A stretch of DNA of 64,000 bases from Thaumasiovibrio subtropicus (GCF_019703835.1 NZ_AP023054.1:2727580-2791579), one strand, 5' to 3'. Shown: positions 17,539 through 27,962, counted from the first letter of the stretch. Program-made: numbers and translations. The notes: a model not told the origin generated them from the sequence alone.

Positions 17539-19116
17539 TCTTCATCACTTCATTAATAACGCTTCTAACTAGAGCTCTATTTTCATTTGGTTGTATACTT
17601 GAAGAGTAGTACTCAATGATCCTCGAATTTTTTTCTCTACATTGCTTCAAATTCTGAACAAGGTCCTCTTTGTTAAGCAACTTCGAGATATCATCATTAG
17701 AACTAGCTAGAGCAATAAATTTAGATAAATCACTTTCTATTTCAGCATTTTCTAATCTAATTATATCATTAAAAAGAATAACTGGATAATTCCTCAATAT
17801 ATTATAATTTGAAAACTCACTAGAGAAATAGTCTGAAATAATGCACTCTGATTTTGATATTATCTTATTGAGTGGGGTATCATAAACCACTTTAATATTG
17901 TCATATTTTTCTGCCAATTCTTCTAGAGGAACATATTGAAAGTTCCCCAAGCAAACTCCTTGCTGAAGTTTTATACAAATATTTTTATTTTTTAGCTTCT
18001 CACCAAACAACTCGATAATAAATTTATGCCTACGGTAAATAGTCATTCCATCTGGTGATGACCTAGCCACAGCATTATTAACAACGAAAGCAGTGTTGTT
18101 ATATTGTGCACAATAAGTAATATAGACAAAATCATATTTTATTTTTTCTTTTTAATGTTTACATTATAGACATTACTTCCAACAACGCGAACATCTTTAG
18201 CCCCCAACTTTTCAAACATTTTTCTAGTAAATTCATTGTATACTAAGTTTACATCTGCGACCTGAATCTCAGCATACTTTAACATAAGTGACTGATGAAG
18301 ATATGAACCATGCTGGTAGAAAACTTTCGGAATATCGTTCTCTTTATACTGAAGATATCGGTTGTATAGTGCATTCCCAGATAAAAACGTGAACGGTTTA
18401 AAGTGTTCATCTTTAATTCTGTAAGTCTTTAAAACATTCATCAAGCATTCATAAGCCTTACTTCTTATTCCCTCACTAAAGAATGCACTGCTTGGTGTAA
18501 ACAGTTCAACTTCTCGGCTCAGATCATGGCAACGTTCAGTTTCTACTCTATAACTTTTGAAAACATTTCGCAGATTATAATTATCGCATCGATAAGAGAG
18601 ATAATCTTTGTTGAAGATTTTTTCTATGTTTTTGAGAGTAACTCTTTTTCGTTGATGAGCTATCTTGTTAAGTAGATAGTATTTGTTATCTCTCTCTAAA
18701 AACTTTGAAGAATTAAATTTGATAAACTCGTCTATTCGAGGCATCAAACCTGTGCTGCGACCTTCATCACCTATATATCTAGTTCGTTCATTTATATTAT
18801 TTGACAGTACTTCAACAAATTCATCTAGCGTAATATAATGTATAATATCACTAAATATCAGGTTTAGATATCCTGTACTATACTTATTCTCGACTTGTTC
18901 TAAATAGTCATACCTATTAATAACATCATTATTGAATTGCTCCACATTAATAATGGATTCAAATGTATCATACTCAAAACCTAACTTATCTAGGACATAA
19001 CTTGAATAAGGCGTAACGGACAATATCCGATCATTTTGGTGTAGGTATGAAGTAATAGCATTTATATCAGAGACTTTATTACTAATCTCCACAATTACAG
19101 TATAAGTCAAAGGCAT
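17531..19116 (-). pseudogene. Glycerophosphotransferase-like polysaccharide gene, split by a one-base loss
   Basis: First gene of cluster B after the JUMPstart. Two frames are present: 18139-19116 (ATG at 19116, MPLTYTVIVE; a longer TTG start at 19146 exists) and 17531-18070. The first ends in NVNIKKKK at A-rich runs on the coding strand (plus-strand T6 at 18142-18147 and T5 at 18149-18153). One extra A there gives a continuous 528-residue protein reading on through YDFVYITYCAQYNN. I do not recognise a named family. The centre has FYQHGSYLHQS and the C-terminal part has CIISDYFSSEFSNY with a following PVILFND. This recalls the H-G and D-Y-S-S motifs of CDP-glycerol glycerophosphotransferase-like and other surface-carbohydrate GT-B enzymes. 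A transferase role is inference. Confidence 0.65.
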
Positions 19117-19613
19117 TGAAATCTCAAAAATATAGGTGAATCTCAAGTCGTCTATAACGAATTATTAAAATACGAATTTTAGCCTCAAGATAAATCAAAT
19201 CACTATTAACAGTTAAATAATATCAGCAAATGATAAGAAATTACTGCAATATGCAACCATGTATCTTTATGGGAAGATACTTTGCGGCGATATAAAACCA
19301 ACACAGAAACAAACTTACTTGTCAGCAAAACTATATGTATATTAAGCATTACTATTGCTTGAAAAACAATCACTCAGAAACAACAATAATCACGCTATTC
19401 ACTCTCTTAGATTGTATTCATAAAGTTAGAAAATAGTCTACTACTTGAGTTCAATTCTTTATTACCATTTGGCATTTAACACCGGTAAGTGAACGACTTT
19501 TGGAAATAACACGCAACCAAAAGAGCTGTCAACTCCTCAAAAAACACGGCCACAGCGATTGTTTTTTGCGCATCCAATTTCATATCCAATGGATAGATTA
19601 CTCATCAAATAAA

Positions 19614-19651
19614 CAACGCTACCGCCCTTGGGTTAAGCTCCCAAACAGCAG
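19614..19651 (-). promoter_or_regulatory. JUMPstart with ops element (RfaH recruitment), cluster B
   Basis: On the minus strand this reads TTTGGGAGCTTAACCCAAGG followed by GCGGTAGCGTTG, matching the JUMPstart consensus and ending with the ops core GGCGGTAGC. ops recruits RfaH to RNA polymerase so that long surface-polysaccharide operons are transcribed and translated without early Rho termination. It lies about 500 bases upstream of the first gene of cluster B, pointing into it. Confidence 0.88.
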
Positions 19652-20371
19652 TACCAAGCATATTATAGTTGCCACATCGCCCTGAGGCAGATCGTCAGGA
19701 TTTTACATCAAACGAAAGTCGGTAGCGAGCCATATCAGAGATGGCACCAAATTAGTCACTTACTCTTCTTATTTTGACACTATAATTTCGACTCTAGACC
19801 GAATCCGTGTGCAACAAGTACAAAAAGTTTAACTACTGCTGATAAGACCGCACTTCCATAGTCATTTAGTAGTTGTATTATTCCAATGTGTTGTTATCAA
19901 TAGAACACGGTACACAAAGCAGCTCAAAATCTAAGCTGTTGAAAAACTCGTTGAGCATCGCTATGCACTCAATCTCACCGCTTTGTGCCTGAAGTGAGCT
20001 ACTAATGGCTTTGCGACTCAGTAAAAAGAAAGAGCACTCAGATGCAAGAGTGTATTCAAAACGTCAAAAACAGTACTTAAATAGGCAATATAGGAAAGGG
20101 ACATAATTAAGCTCGCCAGCGTTTACTTTGTCGTCGAGTCAGAGAAACTGCAAGGTCAAAAGTGAACAACTTCATCGATACCCTTTGAAGATAACGTGCC
20201 AACTCCTTGAAATATAACAAAGCGAATTTGGCCTCTTTACCTTGCATTGAGACACGCTAGACTGGCGTTTTCCGTCAGCACAGTATCAAAACAGCAACCA
20301 AACACAACTGGAAAGCGAAGTACTGTAATTAGAATATCTAGCGATCAAACGCATAATGAACTCGCCAGACT

Positions 20372-20705
20372 GACAATGCTAAGCTCAAGCAGATGGTTGT
20401 CGATGTACGCATAGAAAAAAATGCCATGGAAAAGCTCGTTACCAAAAGTGCTGGTAGTTGATGACCGCCATGACTGTGCCAGTTTTCTAGCTGGTCTAGG
20501 ACTCAACGTCGTCAGGGTATACCGGCTTACGGAAAGCCGTTTCGAACGCTCTACATTCCTGAAGAGCCCTCGCGAGAATACCTCTCAATCGAGGTAGATA
20601 CAGATTACCTACAGGTTGAGTGCTAATCATCTTGAGCAGTTAAAACAAGAACGTGGTGTACCAAAACAGCTTCGGATAAACAATAGTCCTGAAATGATAT
20701 CGTGA
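20372..20705 (+). pseudogene. Degraded IS3-family (IS407-like) transposase remnant
   Basis: Two recognisable shreds in the plus orientation. Positions 20372-20461 read DNAKLKQMVVDVRIEKNAME, like the coiled-coil tail of IS3-group OrfA, and end in a stop. Positions 20631-20705 read LEQLKQERGVPKQLRINNSP then EMIS, like the catalytic-core stretch R-G-x-P-x-x-x-R-x-D-N-G-P-E-F of OrfB with the key Asp changed to Asn. The DNA between carries several stops and lacks most of OrfB. A weaker OrfB-like stretch may lie near 19.93-20.05 kb. It is clearly inactive. Confidence 0.5.
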
Positions 20706-21010
20706 GACAGTTGAAAACCTCTAGCTATTGGTTGTCTCACTAATTAGGAGGGTGGAGTAAAGAAGTGACTTAATATGAACAGCATGCCACAAGAGGACAA
20801 CATTTCAAAGCTAGTCAGCTACGTCAGTGAACTATTTTCAATCATAGCCCACTTTATAATCAAGCCAAGAACCACAACCCCGGAGTCAATAGATGACTGT
20901 GAGGGTTCGACAAGCGAATTATGAACTCACTTTTAAAAACGGCCGATTATTCAGTCATATTTTGTTTGAAAAAGCAACTAACCTCTCGAGGCTTTACCAT
21001 ACTAGAATGA

Positions 21011-21039
21011 AACTAAACGGCCACCAAAGACAGTGGCCG
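21011..21039 (-). terminator. Terminator after ugd, end of cluster A
   Basis: 7-bp GC-rich stem CGGCCAC/GTGGCCG followed on the minus strand by TTTAGTTT, 16 bases past the ugd stop. It marks the end of the long leftward transcription unit that begins near 42.2 kb. Confidence 0.65.
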
Positions 21040-21054
21040 CTATGCTATGACAAG

Positions 21055-22221
21055 CTAGTCAGAACCAAATAAGTCTCTCGTATAGACTTTACCCGAGACA
21101 TCAATCAGCTCACCTGCCATCCGGTTAGAAACAATAACATCGGTTCGAGCTTTAAACAGCTCTAAATCTTTGACTACTTCAGAATGAAAAAACTCATCGT
21201 CTTTTAACACAGGCTCGTATACCAGAACTTCAATACCCTTGGCTTTTAATCTCTTCATAATCCCCTGTATACTCGAAGCTCGAAAATTGTCTGACCCAGA
21301 CTTCATAATAAGCCTATATATGCCTACAACCTTAGGCTTACGTTTCAATATTGCATCAGCTACGTAGTCCTTTCGCGTAGTGTTTGCATCGACGATTGCT
21401 CGAATCATATTATTTGGAACATCTTGGTAATTGGCTAAGAGCTGTTTAGTATCCTTGGGTAAGCAGTATCCACCATAACCGAATGAGGGGTTGTTATAGT
21501 GGTTCCCAATGCGCGGATCTAATCCTACTCCTTCGATAATTTGCCGCGAATCCAAACCGTGCGTTTCTGCATAGGAGTCAAGTTCATTAAAATACGCCAC
21601 GCGCATAGCAAGGTAGGTATTTGAAAACAATTTTACCGCTTCTGCTTCTGTTGAATCGGTGAATAGGACTTCGATGTTCTCCTTCAGAGCCCCTTCGACT
21701 AATAGATCAGCAAACACTTTTGCTCGTTCACTCTGCTCGCCTACGATAATACGTGAAGGATGAAGGTTGTCATAGAGTGCCTTACCTTCGCGCAGAAACT
21801 CAGGAGAAAAAATAAGATTACTACACGCTAGTTCATGTTTAATTCTTTGTGTGTAACCTACAGGAACAGTTGATTTTATAACCATTACTGCTTCAGGGTT
21901 GATGGACATGACATCCCTGATGACTGCTTCGACTGAATGAGTATTGAAGTAATTAGTTTCAGTATCGTAATCTGTCGGTGTTGCAATTACTACGTACTCC
22001 GCTCCTTGATAAGCCTCATGCTTATCCAGCGTTGCACGAAACGTAAGCGATTTGTTTACTAAAAAATCTTCAATCTCTCGGTCGACAATAGGAGATTTCC
22101 CCTTGTTCAACATCTCGACTTTTTCTTCAACAATGTCAACAGCGACCACTTCATGGTTTTGTGCTAATAACATCGCATTTGACAAACCAACATAGCCTGT
22201 CCCTGCTATTGCAATCTTCAT
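21055..22221 (-). CDS. ugd: UDP-glucose 6-dehydrogenase
   Basis: Oxidises UDP-glucose to UDP-glucuronic acid with two NAD+. The 388 residues match the short bacterial Ugd class. N-terminal Rossmann motif [16 protein letters not shown], the [14 protein letters not shown] segment with catalytic-site residues, [20 protein letters not shown], and the active-site cysteine in [18 protein letters not shown] near residue 260. ATG start at 22221. It is the last gene of cluster A and feeds the UDP-uronate epimerase at 22696. Confidence 0.96.
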   Translation of the reverse strand: MKIAIAGTGYVGLSNAMLLAQNHEVVAVDIVEEKVEMLNKGKSPIVDREIEDFLVNKSLTFRATLDKHEAYQGAEYVVIATPTDYDTETNYFNTHSVEAVIRDVMSINPEAVMVIKSTVPVGYTQRIKHELACSNLIFSPEFLREGKALYDNLHPSRIIVGEQSERAKVFADLLVEGALKENIEVLFTDSTEAEAVKLFSNTYLAMRVAYFNELDSYAETHGLDSRQIIEGVGLDPRIGNHYNNPSFGYGGYCLPKDTKQLLANYQDVPNNMIRAIVDANTTRKDYVADAILKRKPKVVGIYRLIMKSGSDNFRASSIQGIMKRLKAKGIEVLVYEPVLKDDEFFHSEVVKDLELFKARTDVIVSNRMAGELIDVSGKVYTRDLFGSD

Positions 22222-22695
22222 TATATAAATCTCTATACCACTGTATTCGGTTACTCAATCCACATTTAGCTTTACAAAGAAGCCTAGTACTAGAGCAACT
22301 GAAAAAGGCTTGTATTATTCTAATTACAGAACGCTCTTATAACTGATAAATAAAGTAAAGCTATATATGCACTCTTGATTATTAATATGTGCCATTAGAT
22401 AAACTTAGTACTTTGCGTACTCAAGTCAAACCCATAACAATAGATATCCTCAAGCAATCAATATTACTAATGAGCTATGTGACTTACCTGAGGAACGAAT
22501 TACGCCAATATTAGTGCCGCTAAATTAACTTTTTCCTTAGTGTGGCAAACAAAGAATGAAACGTATCAGACCGAAAAAACCAAACAGTTACTGTATTACA
22601 TTCAAAAAAAGTTAAAATCCTGACATCTTATAAACGGCTAGTCTTTATTAAAAGGCTCACGAGAAACATACTAGCCGGTAACACATTATCATTGA
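22222..22695. other. Intergenic, AT-rich, between UDP-uronate epimerase and ugd
   Basis: About 470 bases with no protein-like frame, no strong hairpin and no JUMPstart. A separate ugd promoter could lie here, but none is convincing by eye. Confidence 0.5.
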
Positions 22696-23700
22696 TCATT
22701 TGTTGTAATACGTACGGTACCATTGAACAAATTCGGCCACACCTTCTTCAATCGAAACCTTGGGTTGATACCCAGTTGCTTTAAATAAGTCGGTTGTATC
22801 AGCATATGTTTGATAGACGTCGCCAGGCTGCATCTCTCGGAAATTTTTCTTCGCTTCAATCCCAAGCTCGTCTTCAATTGCCCTAACAAAGTCCATTAGA
22901 CTGATAGGCGAACCGTGACCAATGTTATATACAGCATACGGTGCTGAGCTACTTGCAGGGTTGCCATTTTCGACCGTCCAAGAAGGATTTCGAGTAGGGA
23001 TAACGTCAACAACACGCACAATACCTTGAACGATATCGTCGATATGGGTGAAGTCTCTCCACATATCACCATTGTTATTTATATCAATGGTGTCACCTTC
23101 CAAGATCTTCTTGGTGAAGATAAACGGCGCCATGTCTGGGCGGCCCCATGCACCGTACACAGTAAAGAAGCGCAAACCGCTAGTGGGAATGTCGTAAAGA
23201 TGTGAATAGCTATGTGCCATCAGCTCATTCGATTTCTTTGTCGCCGCATACAGTGATACAGGATGGTCAACAGAATCGCCAGTAGAGAATGGTACTTTAG
23301 CATTCAAACCATAAACAGAGCTAGATGAAGCATAAATGAGGTGTTTCACTTTAATGTTTCGACATCCCTCTAGGATGTTCAAATGCCCAACCAAGTTTGA
23401 ATCGGCGTATGCATGCGGGTTTTCGAGTGAATAGCGAACACCCGCTTGTGCTGCTAGATGAATGACACAATCAAACATTTCACGTTCAAACAGTTCCGAT
23501 ACTGCTTTCCTGTCAGAGATGTCTAAATCTACAAACTTGAAATTCGAATTCTCAATTCGGCGAAGACGTGCATGTTTTAGCGACACATCATAGTAATCGT
23601 TTAAATTATCTATACCAACAACGAAAGCGCCGCTCGCGTTCAACTTCTCTACAACTGCACTACCAATAAATCCTGCAGCGCCTGTTACCAAATACTTCAT
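22696..23700 (-). CDS. UDP-glucuronate 4-epimerase-type NAD-dependent epimerase
   Basis: Interconverts UDP-GlcA and UDP-GalA, providing galacturonic acid for the polysaccharide. 334 residues from ATG 23700, which has GGGAACTAAG just upstream. Motifs: KYLVTGAAGFIGSAV, the family segment HLAAQAGVRYSLENPHAY, SSSSVYGLN, and Y-x3-K in SLYAATKKSNELM; FFTVYGAWGRPDMAPFIF is typical of GlcA epimerases (LspL/Cap1J type). It sits with ugd, its substrate supplier. A frame extending to TTG 23712 is unlikely. Confidence 0.93.
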   Translation of the reverse strand: MKYLVTGAAGFIGSAVVEKLNASGAFVVGIDNLNDYYDVSLKHARLRRIENSNFKFVDLDISDRKAVSELFEREMFDCVIHLAAQAGVRYSLENPHAYADSNLVGHLNILEGCRNIKVKHLIYASSSSVYGLNAKVPFSTGDSVDHPVSLYAATKKSNELMAHSYSHLYDIPTSGLRFFTVYGAWGRPDMAPFIFTKKILEGDTIDINNNGDMWRDFTHIDDIVQGIVRVVDVIPTRNPSWTVENGNPASSSAPYAVYNIGHGSPISLMDFVRAIEDELGIEAKKNFREMQPGDVYQTYADTTDLFKATGYQPKVSIEEGVAEFVQWYRTYYNK

Positions 23701-24066
23701 CTTAGTTCCCAATATGTAGCCAACTGATAAATAATAAAGCTTTTCAAATCAGCGCACTCGCTGAAACAGTACAAACTTATAGAACCTTAACAACTCTTAA
23801 AAAGCAATATTTAAACAAATTCAAACCGTCCAGATATTGCATATATATGAGGATATCTCAATTTAGGACTAATCTTTCTCGTCTAATGACCTGCATTAGC
23901 ATGCTTCGCCTAGTTAGCTATCGCTTCAAATCTATTAAATTCACGTTTTACTTACACGGAGTAGTAAACATTAAGAAACCTATCGGTCAAATCTTTTGAA
24001 AACTAAAGAATACCAAAAGAACGACATTCATAGTGCATTAAACACCCATTAGCTGCGTCATGAAGA
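23701..24066. other. Intergenic, AT-rich, upstream of the epimerase gene
   Basis: About 365 bases without a credible gene. Some adenine/thymine-rich stretches could be promoters, but nothing can be assigned. Confidence 0.5.
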
Positions 24067-24894
24067 CTAACGTAAATTCTTATAGGCTACTCTAACCATT
24101 GAAACTGGCATAACATGAAATATTAAACGTGAAAGCACCTTCGCAACATTCGTAAAAGAGATTCGCTTCAGCAACAACATATACTTAAGGCGAATTCGAA
24201 CTTCACTCAATGACTTCCCAATACCACGACGACGAGAAAGCGTTGCGTCGTTGAGCCGATAATCTAACAATATATCTGGCAAATTAGCAAATCTAAACCC
24301 TGCCTCCAATAACAAAAACCAAAGTCCCATATCTTCGGTAAAGTCGGTATTGGTTGGATAGCGCAACTCGCTACGCTCGAATATCGCTTTTCTTAACATT
24401 ACAGAAGGATGGATGAACGGGCATCTAGCTACACTGAAATCCACTAACTCGTCATGTGACTGTGGCAAACACTTCTTATCGAGCGCAAAGTCTGCTCCGA
24501 ACTCACGGCAACCTGTACCTAAAACATCGACATCGACATTTTCTTGCATAAAACTAACTTGCTTCGATAACCTAGTTGAATAGCTTATGTCATCGCTATC
24601 CATTCTTGCAATGTAAGTGAACTCGTCAGTTTCAACTACCTTATCAATGAGAGCATTTAGGGCACTAGCCAACCCCCTATTCTGACTCTCTCGAAACACC
24701 TGAACGTCTGATTCAAACTCCAACTCATTCAAGAAGTTGTCTATGGACTCTGGTACTTCACCATCTCGCCAAATAAATAAGCTAAACGCATCATAAGTTT
24801 GGTCAAGCACACTGTTTACAGCTTCTTTAAAATGGTCTAAATTGTCTGATTTATAAACAGACATAATCACTGCTACTTTGGGTTTTCTATTCAC
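24067..24894 (-). CDS. Glycosyltransferase family 2 (GT-A)
   Basis: 275-residue GT2 enzyme beginning with VAVIMSVYKSDNLDHFKEA, with FIWRDGE and the metal-binding DSDD in IARMDSDDIS near residue 98, then PFIHPSVMLRK and DMGLWFLLLEAG. This arrangement resembles capsular GTs of the WcaA/CpsI type. Start overlaps the previous gene's stop by 4 bases. Acceptor and donor unknown; UDP-GalA or UDP-GlcA are local candidates. Confidence 0.9.
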   Translation of the reverse strand: MNRKPKVAVIMSVYKSDNLDHFKEAVNSVLDQTYDAFSLFIWRDGEVPESIDNFLNELEFESDVQVFRESQNRGLASALNALIDKVVETDEFTYIARMDSDDISYSTRLSKQVSFMQENVDVDVLGTGCREFGADFALDKKCLPQSHDELVDFSVARCPFIHPSVMLRKAIFERSELRYPTNTDFTEDMGLWFLLLEAGFRFANLPDILLDYRLNDATLSRRRGIGKSLSEVRIRLKYMLLLKRISFTNVAKVLSRLIFHVMPVSMVRVAYKNLR

Positions 24895-26009
24895 GACTTT
24901 CCCAACCGATATAGTTCTTGATAAGCATTAGAATTGACTCGCGCCGAGAAGCTATAATCAGCTATTTCTCTACACTCTCCTTGACTTAAACCACGTATCC
25001 AATCGTCATACCGCACTTTAAGGAAATCAGTTAGACCTTCATCTTCTGCAAGATCTATTAACTGGGCGCAGTTATTCGCCTTTTCTTTTATTTCCTGATG
25101 CGGACCGATATCGCTCAAAATGACTGGACAACCCAAGGATAAAGATTCTAAAGCTGAGTTAGGCAGGCCCTCTGCTTTTGAGAGTAACAGAAAGGCATCG
25201 GCCATCAAAATGTAAGGTCTGACATCGCTAACTGCACCTACCAACACAGCTTTACCAATCTTAGTCGCCGGGTGCGAGGCTAGCTCGTCTGCCAAGCTAC
25301 CATCCCCAACTAATAACAATCGAAACCCATCGAGCTTGTCAATGGAATTCAATATAGACACTAGGTTCTTTCTTTCTTCCAGTACACCGGTGTAAACCAA
25401 AACTCGATCGTCAGGACTCAATTGGATCTCATGTCTTATTGTAGCGATTTCATCAAGAGGGGTGTTAGTATTGGAATAAAATTCAGTATCAATGCCATTA
25501 GGAACCACATTAATATTGCGTCTAAAGAAGCGCTGTAATGGTTTCTTCAATGAATGGCTGACCACGACCAAATTCTTACAACGCTGCAGAGCTAAAATGT
25601 GGGTTACTGCCATAACCCAACCTTTAAATTTTCCGTATTGTGCAGGATAGTCTAAATAAGGAATGTTTCTAAGAGTGGAAATCCATCTAACACTTACTTT
25701 ATTAGTCAACAGACTCATTATCATGTCAGATCTGATCCCTTGCGTATGTACACACTCAATCGCTCCATCGTTGATCAAACCTAAAAGCCTTTGACTTAAT
25801 CCTTTAATTCCCAATACGCCTGCTTCATCAAGGCAAACAACATTTACACCTGCCTTTTCAAACTTGTCTTTTAAAGAATTTTCTTTTTCAGAAGATAGAG
25901 TAACAACAATAACTTCACTTCGAGAGTTAATCACGCCTGTGACTATGTTAAACAATTGAGATGTAGGCCCCGTTCGTTCTAACGTGGAACAACAATATAG
26001 TATTTTCAA
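24891..26009 (-). CDS. Glycosyltransferase family 4 (GT-B)
   Basis: 372-residue GT-B enzyme: KILYCCSTLERTGPTSQLFN acceptor domain, VVSHSLKKPLQR and VPNGIDTEFY at the domain boundary, then VLVYTGVLEERKNLVSIL and the E-x7-E motif in EGLPNSALESLSLGCPVI. The start is TTG at 26009. The restored wzy stop would lie at 26011-26013, immediately adjacent, which supports both the start and the proposed wzy frame correction. Confidence 0.92.
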   Translation of the reverse strand: MKILYCCSTLERTGPTSQLFNIVTGVINSRSEVIVVTLSSEKENSLKDKFEKAGVNVVCLDEAGVLGIKGLSQRLLGLINDGAIECVHTQGIRSDMIMSLLTNKVSVRWISTLRNIPYLDYPAQYGKFKGWVMAVTHILALQRCKNLVVVSHSLKKPLQRFFRRNINVVPNGIDTEFYSNTNTPLDEIATIRHEIQLSPDDRVLVYTGVLEERKNLVSILNSIDKLDGFRLLLVGDGSLADELASHPATKIGKAVLVGAVSDVRPYILMADAFLLLSKAEGLPNSALESLSLGCPVILSDIGPHQEIKEKANNCAQLIDLAEDEGLTDFLKVRYDDWIRGLSQGECREIADYSFSARVNSNAYQELYRLGKS

Positions 26010-26101
26010 ATCATCGCCTTCTCATTAAATTCATAGATCCAGTAAATAAAATCAAAAACAATATCATACTAGAAAAACAGGATTAAAAACTGATCCAAAA
26101 G

Positions 26102-27199
26102 TCAAATCTGCAAAAACACTAAAGCGACTAAAGATACTGAGTATAACTTTTTCTTCGAGAAAGAGAAAAACATTAAATAAAGCACTGCGTACTCTAGCAT
26201 ATAGAATAACAAACCGTATCTAAATATGGATAGCAATGTTCCACTATCAAAGAAGCCAAACGGTAAAGGACCCAAATTTCCAAAAAACAATTCAAACCAA
26301 TGCATGTCAAACATATATTCTGTAACAGCTAAACGGTGTGTGACTCCCCGATCAGTCCCATCAAGTGCGCCTTGAAGATTATGCATTACACCTAAGAAAT
26401 CCATTAAAAAATATCCTGCTAACAGAAGTATCGGAAAGCTAGCGACAGATATCATAAAGGTACGTACACGAAACTTGATAATTACAGGCAAGATAAAATC
26501 ACAGAAAATAGCAGCAACAATCGCTATCTTTGAAAAGCAAATGAATGCGGCCAAATATCCGAGCAACTTGTAATATACCTTACCATAATAAAGAGAAATA
26601 AGACTACCCACAATATACATAGAGATACCGGTAACAGTAGAAGAACCGAAAGTTCCAGCTGGTCTAAAAGCAAAATTCATGTGTGTTGAAATAAGTGCTT
26701 CAATATCCGTTGTAGTTGCGTATATATTTGGTATCGAATAGAACTTGACTACAAAATGGAAAGGTACTCCACTAGCGAACCCTAAAATATTAAACTTTTG
26801 AAAAATAAGTATAATAAACTGCAAATAAAAACAAATCTTTAGAACTTTTACTAAGCCATCTCTAAAGCCATCTCTAGAAATACTGCTAGACACCTTTGAA
26901 ATTACAAAATACCATAAAAGATACTTAGCGAAGCTAACACCTATGATCCAACTCTTGATGTTTAACATACTAGAATAGTAAATGGCTGAGACAGTCAATA
27001 TGGCGATCATTAGCCAATATGCAACCCATGCTGATGCTTGTTTTTTCTTTACTCCTTGCGTACCGAAAAATAGTGCACTAATAAAAAAAGTAACACACAA
27101 CAAGTCTTCAAATCTGAATGGTATTCCCCCGACTCTGAGGGTTGGGAAATAAAACAAAAATAGTGGGAATAGTTGGAGTAATTTATACTGAATTTTCAT
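26102..27199 (-). CDS. wzy: O-antigen/capsule polymerase Wzy, C-terminus disrupted
   Basis: Polytopic polymerase with about ten to twelve hydrophobic segments that joins repeat units at the periplasmic face. N-terminus LLQLFPLFLFYFPTLRVGGI; the large periplasmic-loop region includes FRPAGTFGSSTVTGISMY and GTDRGVTHRLAVTEYMF, typical of Wzy_C-type loops. The open frame gives 365 residues ending FLQI. One extra T in the run at 26112-26116 and another at 26073-26077 would extend it to 396 residues ending in MNLMRRR, with a stop at 26011 next to the downstream gene. The lost part is the last membrane helix. The 5' end overlaps the ATP-grasp gene by 17 bases. This is the only recognisable polymerase in the window. 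Confidence 0.8.
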   Translation of the reverse strand: MKIQYKLLQLFPLFLFYFPTLRVGGIPFRFEDLLCVTFFISALFFGTQGVKKKQASAWVAYWLMIAILTVSAIYYSSMLNIKSWIIGVSFAKYLLWYFVISKVSSSISRDGFRDGLVKVLKICFYLQFIILIFQKFNILGFASGVPFHFVVKFYSIPNIYATTTDIEALISTHMNFAFRPAGTFGSSTVTGISMYIVGSLISLYYGKVYYKLLGYLAAFICFSKIAIVAAIFCDFILPVIIKFRVRTFMISVASFPILLLAGYFLMDFLGVMHNLQGALDGTDRGVTHRLAVTEYMFDMHWFELFFGNLGPLPFGFFDSGTLLSIFRYGLLFYMLEYAVLYLMFFSFSKKKLYSVSLVALVFLQI

Positions 27200-27962
27200 T
27201 TAAATAGTTAACCAAAGATAATGCCAGTTCCTTATCAAATGAAATATTTTTAGAAACTTCAACTAGTTCACTCTTAATTCTATAACAGTAAGCGTTGAGA
27301 TAAGTATAAGGACCAAAATGACATGTTTGAAACTCAATGAGCTTATATTCACCTGAGCACAATGTTACGAAATCCAAACTACAGAATGGAGAGCATAGCT
27401 TCGCTCTACATTCAATAGCGAGCTCAGCTAAAACCGGATCGATCTCATTCTGTATCTCAAATTTACCTGAGCCACTCGCTCGAAAGTCTCCTTCCCGAAC
27501 GGAGCGCTTAAGTACATAAACTTTATCCCAAAAAACTAACACCTTAAAGTCAGATTGCAATCCGGGTACAAATTCCTGGGCACAATATCGAGCTTGTTGA
27601 GCCAAATATTCTGCCTGAGCCTTTCTATTGAGTAATTTTCTAACGGTATTCTTTACACCTTCTTTAAATTCGCGAATACTGAGGTCGGCAAATAGAGAGC
27701 GACCTATAGATCGGCTGTGGTCTTTTTTATTATGTACTAGAGAAACGCCCTTACTTCCCGCTCCGCCAAGTGCTTTATAGACAAATGGGTATGACAACTC
27801 TTGTTTAGATTCATTTCTGTGTGATATGCAATAATCTTGCTTTATGTAAGGTAGACCTCGCTCTGCTGCCAATATTCCCATCATTCCCTTGTTTTCATGA
27901 GCTAAAACAGTATCGAGCGAAGGAATTAAATTATCCCGACCTATGAAACGAGAAGCCAACAC
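27183..27962 (-). CDS. ATP-grasp family ligase, N-terminus cut off by a frameshift
   Basis: The 259-codon frame starts with GTG but lacks the N-terminal domain of an ATP-grasp enzyme. The visible part has VYKALGGAGSKGVSLV (glycine-rich ATP-binding loop), ARYCAQEFVPG, FKVLVFWDKVYVLKRSVREG and the metal-binding end CSLDFVTLCSGEYKLIEFQT. ATP-grasp ligases form amide or ester bonds between a carboxylate and an amine via acyl-phosphate. The same frame is open upstream to a six-base run at 28149-28154. One added base there joins it to KRNIIILTHRG and a TTG start at 28189, just after the wzx stop, for 335 residues. With UDP-uronate genes nearby, amidation of a uronic acid is a candidate role (inference). 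Confidence 0.72.
   Translation of the reverse strand: MLASRFIGRDNLIPSLDTVLAHENKGMMGILAAERGLPYIKQDYCISHRNESKQELSYPFVYKALGGAGSKGVSLVHNKKDHSRSIGRSLFADLSIREFKEGVKNTVRKLLNRKAQAEYLAQQARYCAQEFVPGLQSDFKVLVFWDKVYVLKRSVREGDFRASGSGKFEIQNEIDPVLAELAIECRAKLCSPFCSLDFVTLCSGEYKLIEFQTCHFGPYTYLNAYCYRIKSELVEVSKNISFDKELALSLVNYLNENSV

Larger units (their letters stand above)
19147..21010. other. Non-coding junction between the two polysaccharide units
   Basis: About 1.9 kb without an intact gene. The left third contains the JUMPstart/ops element (19614-19651) and must hold the promoter of cluster B. The right part (about 19.9-20.7 kb) contains degraded transposase-like coding remnants in several frames with many stops. 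No tRNA, clean inverted repeats or target duplications were found by eye. Confidence 0.6.

Noticed and set aside
19500..19685. 61-codon plus-strand frame over the cluster B JUMPstart
   Set aside because: Read across a known regulatory element in the opposite orientation, with no RBS.
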